64,000 bases of DNA from Heliocidaris tuberculata (Eukaryota > Echinodermata > Echinoidea > Camarodonta > Echinometridae), in contig CM046836.1 in the NCBI GenBank assembly GCA_025618425.1, positions 22,859,981 to 22,923,980 on the forward strand. Direction: 5' to 3'. Positions 34,901 to 46,439 of the stretch are shown here, one piece after another. A program made the translations under genes and the position numbers. The notes beneath the pieces are model-generated. The model saw nothing but the letters and a program-made list of their open reading frames with translations. It was not told the DNA's origin and did no database searches. Within the stretch, counting starts at the first letter, position 1; every line of letters begins with the position of its first letter.

Positions 34901-37900
34901 TCTTTCATATGAAACTAAAAATGAGAAATTATGCTCCTGGCTAAAAGTTTCCCCTTACAAGTACTCTCCCTTCTCTATAGAAACAATATGACATGGTTTT
35001 GCCACTTTGCTTTATATTGTAGTAAGGCACGTGCACATCGAGTATAAAAAGGACTCTAATTGTTCGCAGGTAACATAGTACATACAAAATTTCACTCAGA
35101 GACCTTGTTACAAACTTTGAACAAAGCTTGCAATATCCATAGCAAACCTGTAAACCCCCCCAAAAAACAACAACAACAAAACAACAACAACAAATGTGCA
35201 ATTGTTTGTACATGCCTACATGTACATGCAATCTGTCAGATCATGTGTTTGCTGCCTTAATCCTTTTGAGACACCTGACCACATTATGTGGTTTGGCTGA
35301 ATAACTTTTGATTCAGTGCTCTATAAAATATACCAGATGAATGAGTAGAAAGAGCAAAAATTACTGCACACACTATGTCCATTCTTGTTGCATGACCATA
35401 TTGCATTTGATGTCAGGAATTTTAAAAACAAGAATAAGCTTTAAAATCCTTAAATTGGCAACACATTGAGAGATTCAAAATCATTGTTTTTTTTATCATA
35501 ATCGGCAATTTTGTGAACTCTTTAACAAAATTCCTAACAATATATATTTTTTTCGAACACATTACACCTTATTAGATCCATGTAGAACTAAAATTTAAAA
35601 AATATTTTGTTGCCAATTTGAAGAACAAAATGTGATCACTTTAACCCTTAGATAATTCCTGTCCTGAAAGGGTTAATAAGGCCAGTGACAATATACATAT
35701 ATGGCTGTGATGGACATAATATAATAGGCAGTTGCCTTGAGCTGACTACAAGAGGTGCCGTGGTATTGTGGATACGTGACCGGACTGTGGATCATATGTC
35801 CTTTGGGAGGACATTAATCTACATTTGTCACTCTCCACCCAGGAGTAGTAAATGGGTACCTGGTAGGAACTTAGGGCAGCTGGGCTAAAGCCAGCACTTG
35901 TAATAATAGTACTTTGTCGGCACCTTGAGCATCCCCTGGGATGGATACATGTATGTGCGCAATATAAATGTAGCTATCATCATTACTAATATTATTACAA
36001 ATGTAGGTGCTTTACCTCATAATATAACAGTGCAGTGTGCTTACTGGGCCTCTAAATTGTTCCAGCAATTGCAAAATATCAGGAATTATTAATACCACTT
36101 TATCTCTTTGGTAAGCAAAATAAAAAAACTAAAATTAAATTTTTGAGGGCTACATTTATTTGTATGTCAAATTGGACTTGTCTAACATTTTTGATTATTT
36201 CAGGCATTACAAAGCTTATAAAATGTTCTTTGTTTTTGTTTTTTGACATGGGCTCTATTCAGAGTCTGGGGGTTAAATATTACCAGCCCAATCTACTTTT
36301 TTTTGTCTTTAAAAGGGTATGAGCTATATAGAAAGGGTGAACATTTGTTTTTACAAATACGATCTTGATTAAAGGAAACCAAAACCAAAGGAGAGAATCA
36401 ATGTTATTGGAAAGTGAGAATTCAGAGAAGCACTTTCCAAAAAGTTTCATTAAAATTGGTTAAAAAATGAGAGAGTTATGGAAGTTTGAAAAGTCTCGTT
36501 TTACTTTCTATGGGGATCCTCAAATTGGCAAAATTGCTTCAAAATGGCTGATTTTGTGAACAACTCTCCATTTGTTTTGTACACAGATTTTCAAATTTTC
36601 CCCATTATCTCTCAGGGTGCTCCTTGTCTCCTCCTGAACTCGACATATGTGGTGTAAAATACATTTTCCCATTATATATGTTGAGCTCAGAAGGAGATTA
36701 ACTGCACCTTGAAAGATAATGGGGAAAATCTGAAAATCTGTGTACAAAAAAAATGGAGAGTTGTTCACAAAATCAGCCATTTTGAAGCAATTTTGCCAAT
36801 TTGAGGATCCCCATAGAAAGTAAAACGAGACTTTTCAAACTTCCATAACTCTCTCATTTTTTAACCAATTTTAATGAAACTTTTTGGAAAGTGCTTCTCT
36901 GAATTTTCACTTTCCAATAACATTGATTCTCTCCTTGGGTTTTGGTTTCCTTTAATAGTAATTAAAATGTAGGATATCCCTTTTCCTATGTGGTGAGCAT
37001 CTTCCCACCTACTTTCAAATAAATGGCACGATTTTACAATGAACAATAATGCCCAGGATTTAACTGCATTGACATGCTACATGCACATGAACAGCTCTTC
37101 ACAATTTTATTACCATTATCGAATGCAAATATACTATTCCATCCAGCTTTATTAAATATAACCTGCTATTACTGATCAGTTTCACCTTGAAGAACAGCAT
37201 GAATAATAATGACTCTTTGAACTAACCCAAGACATCCATACATTACATTCTAATTGATCTTTCCTAAATGAATGTCCGTGTACATTACCACATACCAATA
37301 TGCAGACAGGATGTGAGACCTCTGAATGTATCAATGGATAGTAGTTAGTACATGGCACAGCGCCAAGCTCTAGAAATTAGTCAATGTCATTTTTACTTCA
37401 TGGTGGTAATTATTAGAAACTAGTTCATTTAATGTGAGCATGAGAATCCTTTAATGGGTTCCGTGGGGATTTTGGAATGTATTTTGACATACAAATTAGT
37501 AGTAAAAAAAGATATTAAAGTAGCGAAGGACCTTTCTTTTTCTCAAGTGAGATTTCAGGAATCCCACCTTCTATGGAATTTTAAAATAGCTTTTAAGAAA
37601 TTACCAAGAGAATTTTGAGAATTCCACTTCCAGACTGGATATGTGAAAGTTGGATAAAGTTAATTATAGTTTCTCCATTAAAGTGATTTGGTAACTTTGT
37701 AGAGGCTTGATAAAATCTGAGCTGCCTGGCCTTACATGCTATCAGTGTATGTAATATGGTGTAAAAATGAAGCCCTGGAAAAAAAAAAAAGCACTTCAAA
37801 ATCATCATGTGCTTCACAAGAGTAAACATATGCAAGTGACCGGAAATGCCAGATTCATTTTCCCCATAGACTCAGTGTTAGACTAAAGTGTATGGCCATA

Positions 37901-40900
37901 CGCTTTCGTAAATGAGAGTATTCAGTCATAGACATCTTAATAATAACATATATTTGAAAACCTTTCTATACCTGGCTATTTCTTTATCCTTCTGAACATC
38001 ATTATACAAGACAGATATCAAAATTCAACAATTTATTGAATTAAGCCTCCACAAAGTTACCGAATCCCTTTAAGATGAATGAGCTCATGCAATAATCAAG
38101 TTTATTTTAACTGATATGCCATCTTTCAAGTGACAGTGGCCTGCTCCAAAAACAGATGAAAACATTTTCCACTCGTCCTATTAGGACAAGGATAATTATA
38201 TATTTAGCTAATATCAGATCCTCCTACAAAGACTTCTGTGGCCTTTGCCAGCTTGTATCCAAACCCGTAAGCTCAAGCCTGTCTCTGCAGTGGAACTGGG
38301 CCCCATTTCATAAAACTTGTTATCAATAAAAAGTTACGATAATTTTTATAAGCTTCTGAATCGTTGCCTTTAATTGGCAGTGAGCAATTTTGATATAGAA
38401 GTGTAGCAGTTGTTATGGATAACAAGTCTTATGAAACAGGACCCATTCAGATCAGACAAGAGATTCAGGGCCATGCTGATGAAGTACTTTCGTCCTTTCC
38501 CAGGATCTTTTCCCATCTCCTTTGCATCACTACAACTCTCTTTTCCTTTAGCTACATGTACACATGATATCTATTTATACTCAATTACTTTTCTCCCCTC
38601 CCTCAGTCCCTCTCTCTTCTCCTTACTGGTACTATCTTAGCACAATACTTAATAACCATTTTGATGTACATGTAGCAACATTATAACTTCATATAGTACT
38701 TCAATCATTATTTACCTTTTCTTGGTCTTCATGTACATGTATTTGTTGTACTACCTGTTTATCGGATATATGTAGATTATGCCTTTTTGCTTAGTAAGCA
38801 AATAATTACCGTTGGGGAAGGTGATGGGACAAACTATCACTTCCGAGGCGATCTGGATGTAGCTATCTTTCCGGAGCAAAGCTGAGGAAAGATAGCGTAT
38901 ACATTCGGATCGCCGAGGAAGTGATGGTACGTCTCATCGCCTGAAATCAAAGGGTGATTATTTGCTTTTTATTCCACATCTGAAGCATTTAACTGGTACG
39001 AGAAAGACAATTATTGTCTACTTCTCGAAAAAGAGAATTAGGCCTGAATTCACAAAAGAAGTTTAAACCATTACATAAACCCCCTTCTGGGTGCGCACAT
39101 GCATGTGTTTTATATAAGTGCATGAATGGGCAATGTGCGCTTCTTTCAGCTTATTTTAGTACGCTTAAATGGAGCTATTCTTAAAGGTCATGCACTTTTC
39201 ATTCTGACTATTCGTAAAGGTCACTCACTTTCATTTCGCGCATACCCAAGATATTGATAACGCATTGTGACTCTATATGGACTGAAGAGATCAGCGAAAC
39301 ACATTTCAGTACTATTCCGTCAAGGTCACAAACTTTTCTCCTCGGGTGGGGAAAAGGTAGAGATCGATGGGAAAACTACATTTTATCACATGATTACCTT
39401 TTGGCCAATCTAACAGCAAGATTCTTAGTATACGGAATATAATAATGAATATTTTTTAACTTTAAACTCTGTATTCATGATTCAGCACATCATGCTTTGA
39501 AGAAGATATAAATAAATCCTTGAACAATGTTGCAGCATCCTGAAAGTCGGCATGCATCAAAAGAATAGTATAACATGTGCACCAGCCACAATTGCTTTGT
39601 GGTCAATTTTTTGATGCAAAACAAGTTTTCGACTTCAGTCCTGGACCAAACATTACACCTACACCTAACCCAAAACCTTATCTGCAACCCAATTGCAATA
39701 CATGTATAAGTCCTAGCTCTATACCTTAAGATGAAATAAAGCCTGAAACCAATGTTGGATCACGGCCAAAAGACCTCTAATTAACAAATTTAAACCTAAC
39801 TAAGGGTTTTTCATTTTAGAAGAATAAATGCCTGTAACAGTGCATGAAAACAAGTGGATCAGACGGTTACCCTTTTTCTTCTCCACACAGAAATGACTAA
39901 TGTTTCTCAGTATGTTTGCCTGTTAATGACAGTTCAAAGATAAACAGTGGGGTACTGCAGACTGCTGGGTAGAATTTATTCTACTTCAGAAAGAACGACC
40001 TTTTTGGTGACCTTCAAACATTAATCATAGCTGCTGGGATCTATACAGCTAGTTCACACTGAAGGGTTTGTCTCCAGTTCCAATACGCTACGATAAACTG
40101 TCTTACATGAATATTTTCAGTAATATACATGTATGACATGCACAGTAGCCACTTATCACTATGAACATGACAAACATTTAGAGAGTGGACAAAATAAACA
40201 ACTCCTCATTCTACCCTTCACAATGGTTCTGGCAGACAAAAGAACATCCCTTCTCTGCTATTCTGTAAAATAAGTAGAACAGGTGAATATGCATGTGACA
40301 CCTGTTCTACATATTTCAACAGAATAGTAGTGAAGGGATGTCATTTTGTCTACCAGAACTATTGTGAAGGGTAGAATGAGGAGTTGTTTATTTTGTCCAC
40401 TCTCTTTGTCCGTCATGTTCATAGTGTGCATTTATCTTTAATTTCATGCATATTGACACTTACAACATGTATGTCCTTTGACCTTTGAACTCCTAAACCC
40501 AAACTCGAATTACTTTGTCTCACTGTTCATAACTTTCATATTGCTTCTCCAATATCTTGCTCTGACCTTTCAGCTTTCTTTCAGAGCAACTTGCCAATGA
40601 GGTTGGATTTCCCTTTAATCATACTCACATTTGGGAGGAGATGTTGGGTAATCATCCTTGAAAATCATTCTCAGCTTATACAGGCCATCTTCCCAAGGAG
40701 TCTGTGGTGTGACAAAAAGAAAATCATTTGATATATTTAGGGCACATGATACATGAGCCTGTTTTAGATAAGTTCACACTTGATAAAATATCTCGAAATT
40801 GAACCTCCACTCTCAAAATTAGACTAGAGAACATGCATTTGAATAATGTGAACAGAATCCCTGCACAGCTGCACTATATAAATTGCTGTGAATCATCATC

Positions 40901-43900
40901 ACTTAAGCTCTTCATCTTTTTACTTTTCTTCTAAATGAATATTTTGTAGCTAGTGCATCAAATAAATGTTCATGTACTTCATAAGTCTCAATGTGTATAA
41001 AGACATTAAAACAATTCATCAGTTGGTAAACAGGTAGAAATTTTAATGCATAACAGGCCTGGGCCCACTTGCATACAGACTTCCATTTACATGCAACTCT
41101 TTATGCAAGAGGTCCCTGGTCTATCAAACACTGCTCCATATAGGAGGACACCATTACAAAAATCCATGTAAGGAACCCTTTACATAAAAAGTCTTATGAG
41201 AAGCCATGGATTACATTTATATCCTTCCTCATGCTCTTTCAAAACCAGCTCCAAAATATCATTGTGTGGCTGGCAGAAGGGCATTAACAAATACACATGC
41301 CATAAAGTAAATTGTTGGTAACTTGTTTCTATGGTTTTGATTGCGCTATGCATGTCACACCGTTTTTTAAACATGACAGGGATTTCTCTCTTTATCGACT
41401 AATAAAAAAGTGAAAAATGGAGGGTATTTACCTAATTTTAGTAGTTTCATATCAAATAAAGCACATACTTTTTTAATGTTACTGTTATTTTACTGCTAAT
41501 GACTTTCTGCCAGATGTACTGTCTTTAAAATTTCAAATACTGTGGGAACATTACAGAATTACATTACAGACATATATTTGAGGTGATCATCTCTTGGTAT
41601 CAATTTCATTGGAAATAGTAACTCCATGTATCCTTTACTTCACCACACTAAAAGCCACATCTTTTTAGCTATTTATGTATGGAAGTAGAATTTTTCATCT
41701 TGAAAGTCGTTCTCTGCATGAGACATCCTGTTACACTGCATTCCCATTTAGCACCAACATCCTCCTTCTTCAAAAGAAAGCTACACATATATAACACCTA
41801 TCATACTGAAAGTGATATACTTACACTGTTCTTTCCTGGAATTGCTGTTGGTTGAAGGATGCATACATGTGTGTGTGTGTGGGGGGGGGGGGGGGAACAA
41901 AATAAGAACATTTATAATTGGTGAATGGTGTACAAATATCAAATATCAAATATCACCATACTATTATTTTTTCAACATTTGCCTTCACAAATGAGTAAGA
42001 AAGGCCAGGGAAAGCACTGTCTTTTTGTGTGTTTCTGGAAAGGATTGTCTTTTTGTTTTTATTTATTTATTTATTTTTCTCGTTGTTGTTCTTTAGTAAA
42101 GCAAGAACTTAACATAAATCAATACTCAGACAAAAGGTTTGATTCTAAACAAAACATGATATACTTTTCTAACCCATTTGTAATATCACATTATTTCATC
42201 TAACATGCTATCTAAAAAGAAGTATACCTGATAGATAACCACAAAACTTGGACAGACCTGAGCTCTGCCATAGTTTCAGACCACAAGTCATGCAACTCAC
42301 TTACAATTGTTCTAACCCAGTAGTTCTTAGTCTAGGGTTCATGGCTCCCAGGCTGGTCATCTAGGTCTCCTTTCAGGATAACAATAAAATTTCAAAATTC
42401 TCTTCTCAGATTCATAATTCACTCCATTGACTGTGTATTGGCAGACATTTTTCCATCACAAAAAAGGCTGTTACATATTTCAGTTTGGGTGCTCAGATTA
42501 ATGACCAAGAGCAATGACAAAGTCATGGGGCCAAAAATTGTATGAAAGAACCACTGCTCATTCACTGAGGTTTAATTTAAAGCTCATGTACAGTTTTTGT
42601 AGCAAAAAGGAAATTGGAATGAAATGTGTTAAATATAGCCGCATGTTGTTTTCCATCTATCAAAAGATGTTTGTACGAGATCATTTGGTATTCCACCAGT
42701 GACTTTTGGTGAAACTTACTGTAAATATATGTAAGGAACGCTAGATCATGGCAATATACTGCCCTACGCTAGGAACTTTCCACCCCGACGGCTCCATGCA
42801 AAATCTTGAGGTAGCAAGTGTGTCACTGTGTGTAGGTTTGTAGGTTTTGAACGCATGTACATGTATGGTGTATAGTGCACGTAGTAGCTGGAAGTAGCTG
42901 GAAGTTTATATCCCTGACCCTGCACCTAAATTATTATTTGCCTCTCATTTGTTTGATATGCCACTTTAGGACATGATATCTTCACAGCAATTTGTATTGC
43001 TAATATCTTGCTATGTATCAACAAAAATCCAACAAATCTAACAAAAAGTTTGTGAGGGCTTACCAAAACTAAACATTACCTTTAACCTTAAATGCTGAAC
43101 TCTGTGGCCCGTATCCTGAACTCCGGTTTAACTTAAACTCCAGTCTAAGTTAAACTAGAGTTTAATTAAAACTGATTTAAGCTTCAAGTCCAGTCTAAAT
43201 TTCTGTACAAAATTAAACCACACTAGACTGGAGTTTAAGTTAAACCGGAATTCAGAGTGTGATTTTCTAAAACTTCGGTTTAAAGGGCAGGTTTAGATTG
43301 AGTTGTAATCACACTTAGACTGCGATTTACGCTAAACCGGAGTTAGGAATACGGGACTGTGATTTCAATTTTTGAGCTTTGCAAATGGAGGCATTTATGT
43401 CTAATCTTAATCATTATACAGAAAGGATCACAAGTGAAAAGAGCTGTTACTTACCACACTCCCAGTTCATGAGATTTAATGTACCATCAGCATTCTTGGT
43501 TGGCTTTGCTACGAACCCCTGTAGGTATAAATAAAGAAAAGTAGAAAACACACAATATGATCATTATCAAATCCATGTTATCGTTACAAGTACATGTACA
43601 TCTCATCTGGTCAATGCCACATGGGTCAAGAAAAAAATTTGAATAGCTCTCTGGCTACATTTCAAAGAATAAGAATTTTAATTCTTTATCATTCATGAAT
43701 GAACGATGTGTTAAAGGGGGTACCCAATGCTGAAACAATGTTAGTTCATTTAAAAGATCATGATTTTATTAGCAGAAAATTATCTGCCTTAAGTTTTTTA
43801 AAAATTCGTGTTGCCAGAAAAATCCCCGAAATATGGTAAGACTTCAGGATATTTTGGCCCCTCAGCTGTGTCCCAATTTCAGCTAGGTAACCACAATGAC

Positions 43901-45817
43901 GTCAAAGTGGTTACCCAGGTTCGCGTATTGCAGATGTGTTGCGCGCTAGACTGTACAAAATGCATTATACCTTGCGCGCATTTTGCGCGACAAGGTAACC
44001 ACTTTGACGTCATTGTGGTTACCTAGCTGAAATTGGGACACAGCTGAGGGGCCAAAATATCCTGAAATCTAACCATATTTCGGGGATTTTCTGGCAACAC
44101 GAATTTTAAAAAAATTTAAGGCAGATGATTTTCTTCTAATAAAATCATGATCTTTTAAATGAACTAACATTGTTTCAGCATTGGGTACCCCCTTTAAATC
44201 TCCTATGAACAATACAATCACAAATAGGAAAAACTTACGTAAATTTGTTTTCCACTCTTGTTGCTTAATGAGAAATATGTCTTTACTTTTATTTACAAGA
44301 AAAAATGTTGGTCCCATTACAAGAAATGAGAAAAGCACTACATTTACCATATTGCCTGTATCAAACTGATGAATTAAACAAAAATCTAGTAAAAATTTAA
44401 AAAGCTCTAAGATAGGAATTGTCAATTGTATGTAGATCCCCTGCATAAGAAGCAATCTCAACTTCCAAAAACACAAAACTTTCTTTTTCCTTTGCTATTA
44501 AAATTTTGTAAAACTTTTACTTCTTTCTTTTTAATATTTTTTGTTCTGTTTCTACTCATGCCCACATCCTATTAAACTATTCATTCCTCTCGGAGAAACT
44601 TTGTATCAAACAAAATAGACAATAAACCTTATATTTTTGGCATATTGGAAATTCAACTAGAATATCACTGAAGGTGATTAATACCCCTGCCCCAATGTGT
44701 GTGCCAAATTTCATGAGCATTGCTCGAAAAATGAGGAAGTAGTTCGATGCGCAAGATTTCAACCTGATTTATTGCCATAATATGCTGTTACCAAGGCAAC
44801 GCAGTTCCGACACATTCGAAAAATGTCTTGCACATCTTCATCCCAAGACCAATGTGCGTGGCGAATTTCACGAGCATTGCTCGAAAAATGAGGAAGTAGT
44901 TCGATCCGCAAGATTGCAACCTGATTTACTGCAATATGCCGTTACCATGGCAACGGAGTTTCCGACACATTCAAAAAATATGTCTTGCACATCTCCACCC
45001 CAAGACAAATGTGTGTGCCAAATTCAATGAGCATTGCTCGAAAAATGAGGAAGTAGTTTGATGCGCAAGATTTCAACTTAATTCATTGCCATAATATGCC
45101 GTTACCATGGCAGCGGAGTTTCCGACACATTCAGAAAATCTGTCTTGCACATCTTCATCCCAAGACCAATGTGTGTGGCGAATTTCACGAGCATTGCTCT
45201 AAAAATGAGGAAGTAGTTCGATGCGCAAGATTTGCAACAGACGGACAGACTGACCGCCCGCCCGTCCACACGCTGATTCCTACCTGTACATGTATAAATA
45301 TATACCCCCTTCAAACTACGTTTGGCGGGGTTATAAATATAAATAAACTTTTGGAAACAAATAATGGGAAGTGCCACCTACAATGACCATCTACTGTATG
45401 GTTCCCGCCAGTGGAATATCAACTTTGGTGTTAATAGCAAGTTTGGAGACTTCAGACAGAAATGTCAAGGGCAAATTCACACCTAACATGGAGACAAGGG
45501 TACCGACAACTTTGATAATAAATATTTCAATACACTTTATCTACCTCCCATCCTACCTCCCTGGGAAAATATATTTGGACTACATGTACCTCTGTCAATG
45601 CATACTTTCAATCTACCAAACGTGTTGGTCCTCTCAAATCATTCCTTTGGATGCTGCAAGCAGTATTTCTTTCGATTTGGAATCCTGCCAAGAAGCGTGC
45701 ATACATGTGTATATACATGTACATTGACTTCAGTCTCCTCCCAATACTTACGAAAGGATGGTCTTTTCTCCAGGCTTTCCGCTCCTCAGACAGTCTTGTG
45801 ATAGCAATCCCCGACAT
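28869..45817 (-). CDS. UBE2I: SUMO-conjugating enzyme UBC9 (UBE2I), seven coding exons
   Basis: UBC9 accepts SUMO from the E1 (SAE1/UBA2) on its catalytic cysteine and transfers it to lysines of target proteins, mainly in the nucleus. Exons on the minus strand: 45817-45752, 43518-43455, 41844-41825, 40701-40629, 34371-34262, 30653-30574, 28962-28869. All introns are GT-AG and the phases agree (0, 1, 0, 1, 0, 2), giving 168 aa. The protein starts [22 protein letters not shown]. Catalytic features fall at the same numbers as in human UBC9: H83-P84-N85, Y87, C93 ([14 protein letters not shown]) and D127. Residue 138, Cys in human, is Ser here. The C-terminus runs about ten residues past the usual 158 ([10 protein letters not shown]). 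Every other conserved block is present, so this should be a working gene. The introns carry many MITEs. Confidence 0.97.
30574..30653 (-). CDS. UBE2I: UBC9 coding exon 6
   Basis: Encodes [17 protein letters not shown] then AQAEAYTIY plus two bases (TC). D127 lies here. Acceptor TTCACAG, donor GTAAGTAG. Confidence 0.97.
30655..31400. repeat. UBC9 intron 5: G run and partial TTAA MITE, family E
   Basis: G run at 30901-30918. From 30982 the sequence GTTAAAGTGTACCAATCACC starts a copy of the 59628-60000 element. It is recognisable through GAACCGAACTCGGAGTTGGG (31197-31216) to about 31265, near a TTAA. Confidence 0.7.
31640..32420. repeat. UBC9 intron 5: degenerate tandem of GGGGCACTTTTGGGGTGCTGCCC units
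   Basis: The phrase GGCACTT...GGGGTGCTGCCCCT recurs at about 31667, 31857, 32097 and 32260. Each is followed by a C run and then ATCTCCTTCC...AAGGATGATACCTACC-like sequence at roughly 190-230 bp spacing. A diverged array of four units; no gene. Confidence 0.65.
32976..33148. repeat. Foldback element in UBC9 intron 5
   Basis: GGGCCCTGTTGCATAAAACTTACC and GGTAAGTTTTATGCAATGGGGCCC face each other, and GTTACTATTAATGG-type inner arms also pair. About 170 bp. Confidence 0.88.
33148..33287. repeat. Second foldback, directly abutting the first
   Basis: GGGGAGCGTTTCATTAAGCG and TTGATGAAACACTCCCC form the ends, with GTCAGTGATTTTT/AAAAATCACTGAC inside. The loop shares ATAAGCTACTGAAATCCTTG with the family at 54511. 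Confidence 0.82.
33480..33960. other. GC-richer unexplained segment in UBC9 intron 5
   Basis: Base composition differs from the surrounding AT-rich intron (for example GCCATGCCCGCAGGAGC). A 79-codon minus-strand frame at 33604-33843 matches no family I recognise. It may be an old inserted element. Confidence 0.35.
33970..34182 (+). mobile_element. TIR element GACCTGTTCACAA, copy 2
   Basis: AGACCTGTTCACAAAGTTATTC at the left and TTTGTGAACAGGTCT at the right. Opposite orientation to 15913-16192. Ends 80 bp downstream (genomic minus) of UBC9 exon 5. Confidence 0.8.
34262..34371 (-). CDS. UBE2I: UBC9 coding exon 5 (active site)
   Basis: Two bases complete the Cys codon, then [15 protein letters not shown] and [13 protein letters not shown], ending TIKQ. 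Contains the HPN motif and catalytic C93. Acceptor CACTTGCAG, donor GTAATG. Confidence 0.98.
35257..35676 (-). mobile_element. TTAA-flanked MITE, family A, copy 4 (UBC9 intron 4)
   Basis: TTAATCCTTTTGAG ... CTGAAAGGGTTAA, 420 bp. Same orientation as the copy at 18014. Contains GAGTAGAAAGAGCAAAAA and GCATGACCATATTGCATTTGATG. Confidence 0.88.
35750..36000 (+). mobile_element. SINE-like element (UBC9 intron 4)
   Basis: GGTGCCGTGGTATTGTGG resembles the tRNA-like head at 478. The body has CACCCAGGAGTAGTAAATGGGTACC, and the tail GCAATATAAATGTAGCTATC is followed by (ATT)-rich sequence. The B box is decayed. Confidence 0.6.
36369..36955. mobile_element. TTAA-flanked palindromic MITE, family B, copy 2 (UBC9 intron 4)
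   Basis: Same 587-bp span and nearly the same sequence as 27352-27938, with TTAA at both ends. The arms are long enough for a transcript of the intron to fold into a hairpin of more than 200 bp. Confidence 0.93.
36956..38295. other. UBC9 intron 4 interior
   Basis: AT-rich, with an A run near 37781-37792. No supported feature. Confidence 0.3.
38297..38444. repeat. Foldback element, TTATCAATAACAAGTT family
   Basis: GGGCCCCATTTCATAAAACTTG and AACAAGTCTTATGAAACAGGACCC are inverted ends; about 148 bp. Confidence 0.85.
38796..38970. repeat. Foldback element AAGCAAATAATTACC
   Basis: AAGCAAATAATTACC pairs with GGTGATTATTTGCTT. Inner GGCGATCTGGATGTAGCTATCTTTCC-type arms pair with GGAAAGATAGCGTATAC...GGATCGCC around CGGAGCAAAGCTGAGG. 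Confidence 0.8.
40157..40427. repeat. Long near-perfect palindrome in UBC9 intron 4
   Basis: CACTATGAACATGACAAA...GAGAGTGGACAAAATAAACAACTCC mirrors GGAGTTGTTTATTTTGTCCACTCTC...GTCATGTTCATAGTG. The centre is GAACAGGTG...CACCTGTTC around TGCATGTG. Arms of about 125 bp with few mismatches. It lies about 200 bp from exon 4. Confidence 0.92.
40629..40701 (-). CDS. UBE2I: UBC9 coding exon 4
   Basis: Encodes [24 protein letters not shown] plus one base. Acceptor CACCACAG, donor T|GTGAGTAT. Confidence 0.96.
41825..41844 (-). CDS. UBE2I: UBC9 coding exon 3, 20-nt microexon
   Basis: Acceptor CAACAG and donor GTAAGTAT flank exactly 20 nt. With the carried-over G it encodes AIPGKNS, corresponding to AIPGKKG in human UBC9. 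It is required: exon 2 ends in phase 1 and exon 4 starts in phase 0, so joining them directly would shift the frame. Confidence 0.92.
43105..43357. repeat. Palindromic element with TTAAACTCCAGTCTA arms (UBC9 intron 2)
   Basis: CCCGTATCCTGAACTCCGGTTTA at the left and TAAACCGGAGTTAGGAATACGGG at the right. Inner segments repeat AACTCCAGTCTAAGTTAAAC several times in both orientations. It ends about 100 bp from exon 2. Confidence 0.85.
43455..43518 (-). CDS. UBE2I: UBC9 coding exon 2
   Basis: Acceptor CCTACAG, then [21 protein letters not shown] plus one base. Donor G|GTAAGTAAC. Phase 0 in, phase 1 out. Confidence 0.96.
43711..44197. mobile_element. TTAA-flanked near-perfect palindromic MITE, family D (UBC9 intron 1)
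   Basis: TTAAAGGGGGTACCCAATGC ... GCATTGGGTACCCCCTTTAA, 487 bp. The two arms run essentially to the centre at GCGCGCATTTTGCGCG (about 43975-43990). No ORF; frames on it are mirrored. Confidence 0.93.
44690..45240. repeat. Tandem repeat, about 155-bp unit, in UBC9 intron 1
   Basis: GAGCATTGCTCGAAAAATGAGG recurs at about 44717, 44870, 45030 and 45190. Each is followed by AAGTAGTTCGATGCGCAAGA, GCCGTTACCATGGCAACGGAG and GACACATTC. About 3.5 copies. Confidence 0.9.
45241..45345. mobile_element. Terminal hairpin downstream of the tandem array
   Basis: GACGGACAGACTGACCGCCC is followed by TATACCCCCTTCAAACTACGTTTGGCGGGGTTATA. ATACCCC...GGGGTTAT is a stem-loop. This is the type of 3' end found in dispersed repeats of many marine invertebrates; class uncertain. 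Confidence 0.5.
45752..45817 (-). CDS. UBE2I: UBC9 coding exon 1
   Basis: Start ATG at 45817-45815, 22 codons, ends phase 0 after F22 before donor GTAAGTATTG. It encodes the N-terminal helix that in UBC9 contacts SUMO and the E1. Confidence 0.97.
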
Positions 45818-45877
45818 TTTGCTGATTTATCTTATGTACTTCTTCTGAATCTCCCTCTCTCTCTGAATCCGATTTAT
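45818..45877 (-). promoter_or_regulatory. UBE2I: UBC9 5' UTR next to the start, with a likely upstream acceptor
   Basis: On the minus strand TGTTTCCTTCATCAG at 45892-45878 looks like a splice acceptor. It leaves a 60-nt untranslated stretch before the ATG, which implies a separate leader exon upstream. Confidence 0.5.
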
Positions 45878-46439
45878 CTGATGAAGGAAACACAGGAATA
45901 TATGTAGCATGATAAACTGAGTTATTAGTTCTACAATCCACCATTAACTAGAAGCTACATCTGTGTGTAGTGAAAGGCCTGTTAAGTGGTTGAACAAAAT
46001 TTTATATGGGCGTCGATATCAACTTGAGAATACATGTAGATCCATCCACTGAACCATCCCTATGTAGCATGTGGGGACTGTGTCCATTTTGGTGGCGGTA
46101 GACCTGTAAGGTTGAAGAGGTAAAAACACCAGAATAATCTGCAAATTTTGGGGGAAATACTTCCCTTTTATTATTGTAGCCTGTAAGATGATAAAATACC
46201 ACACATGTCTATCTTATTTCCAGACAATTCCTTCAACTGGATAAATCTCTATATCACCTTCATCAAGTCAAATTTTCAGGATGTTTTTAGAAGTTAGAAC
46301 TCTGGCGATCTTGCTCCTCTGAAACTCACACACGAGATCGGGAACGCACAGGGGTCTAGTGTACATGATTAATCTGTTTAAAATCTTATGACTGCTTGCT
46401 AAAATCTTTGGCCATTAATTGAAACATGTATACTCATGC

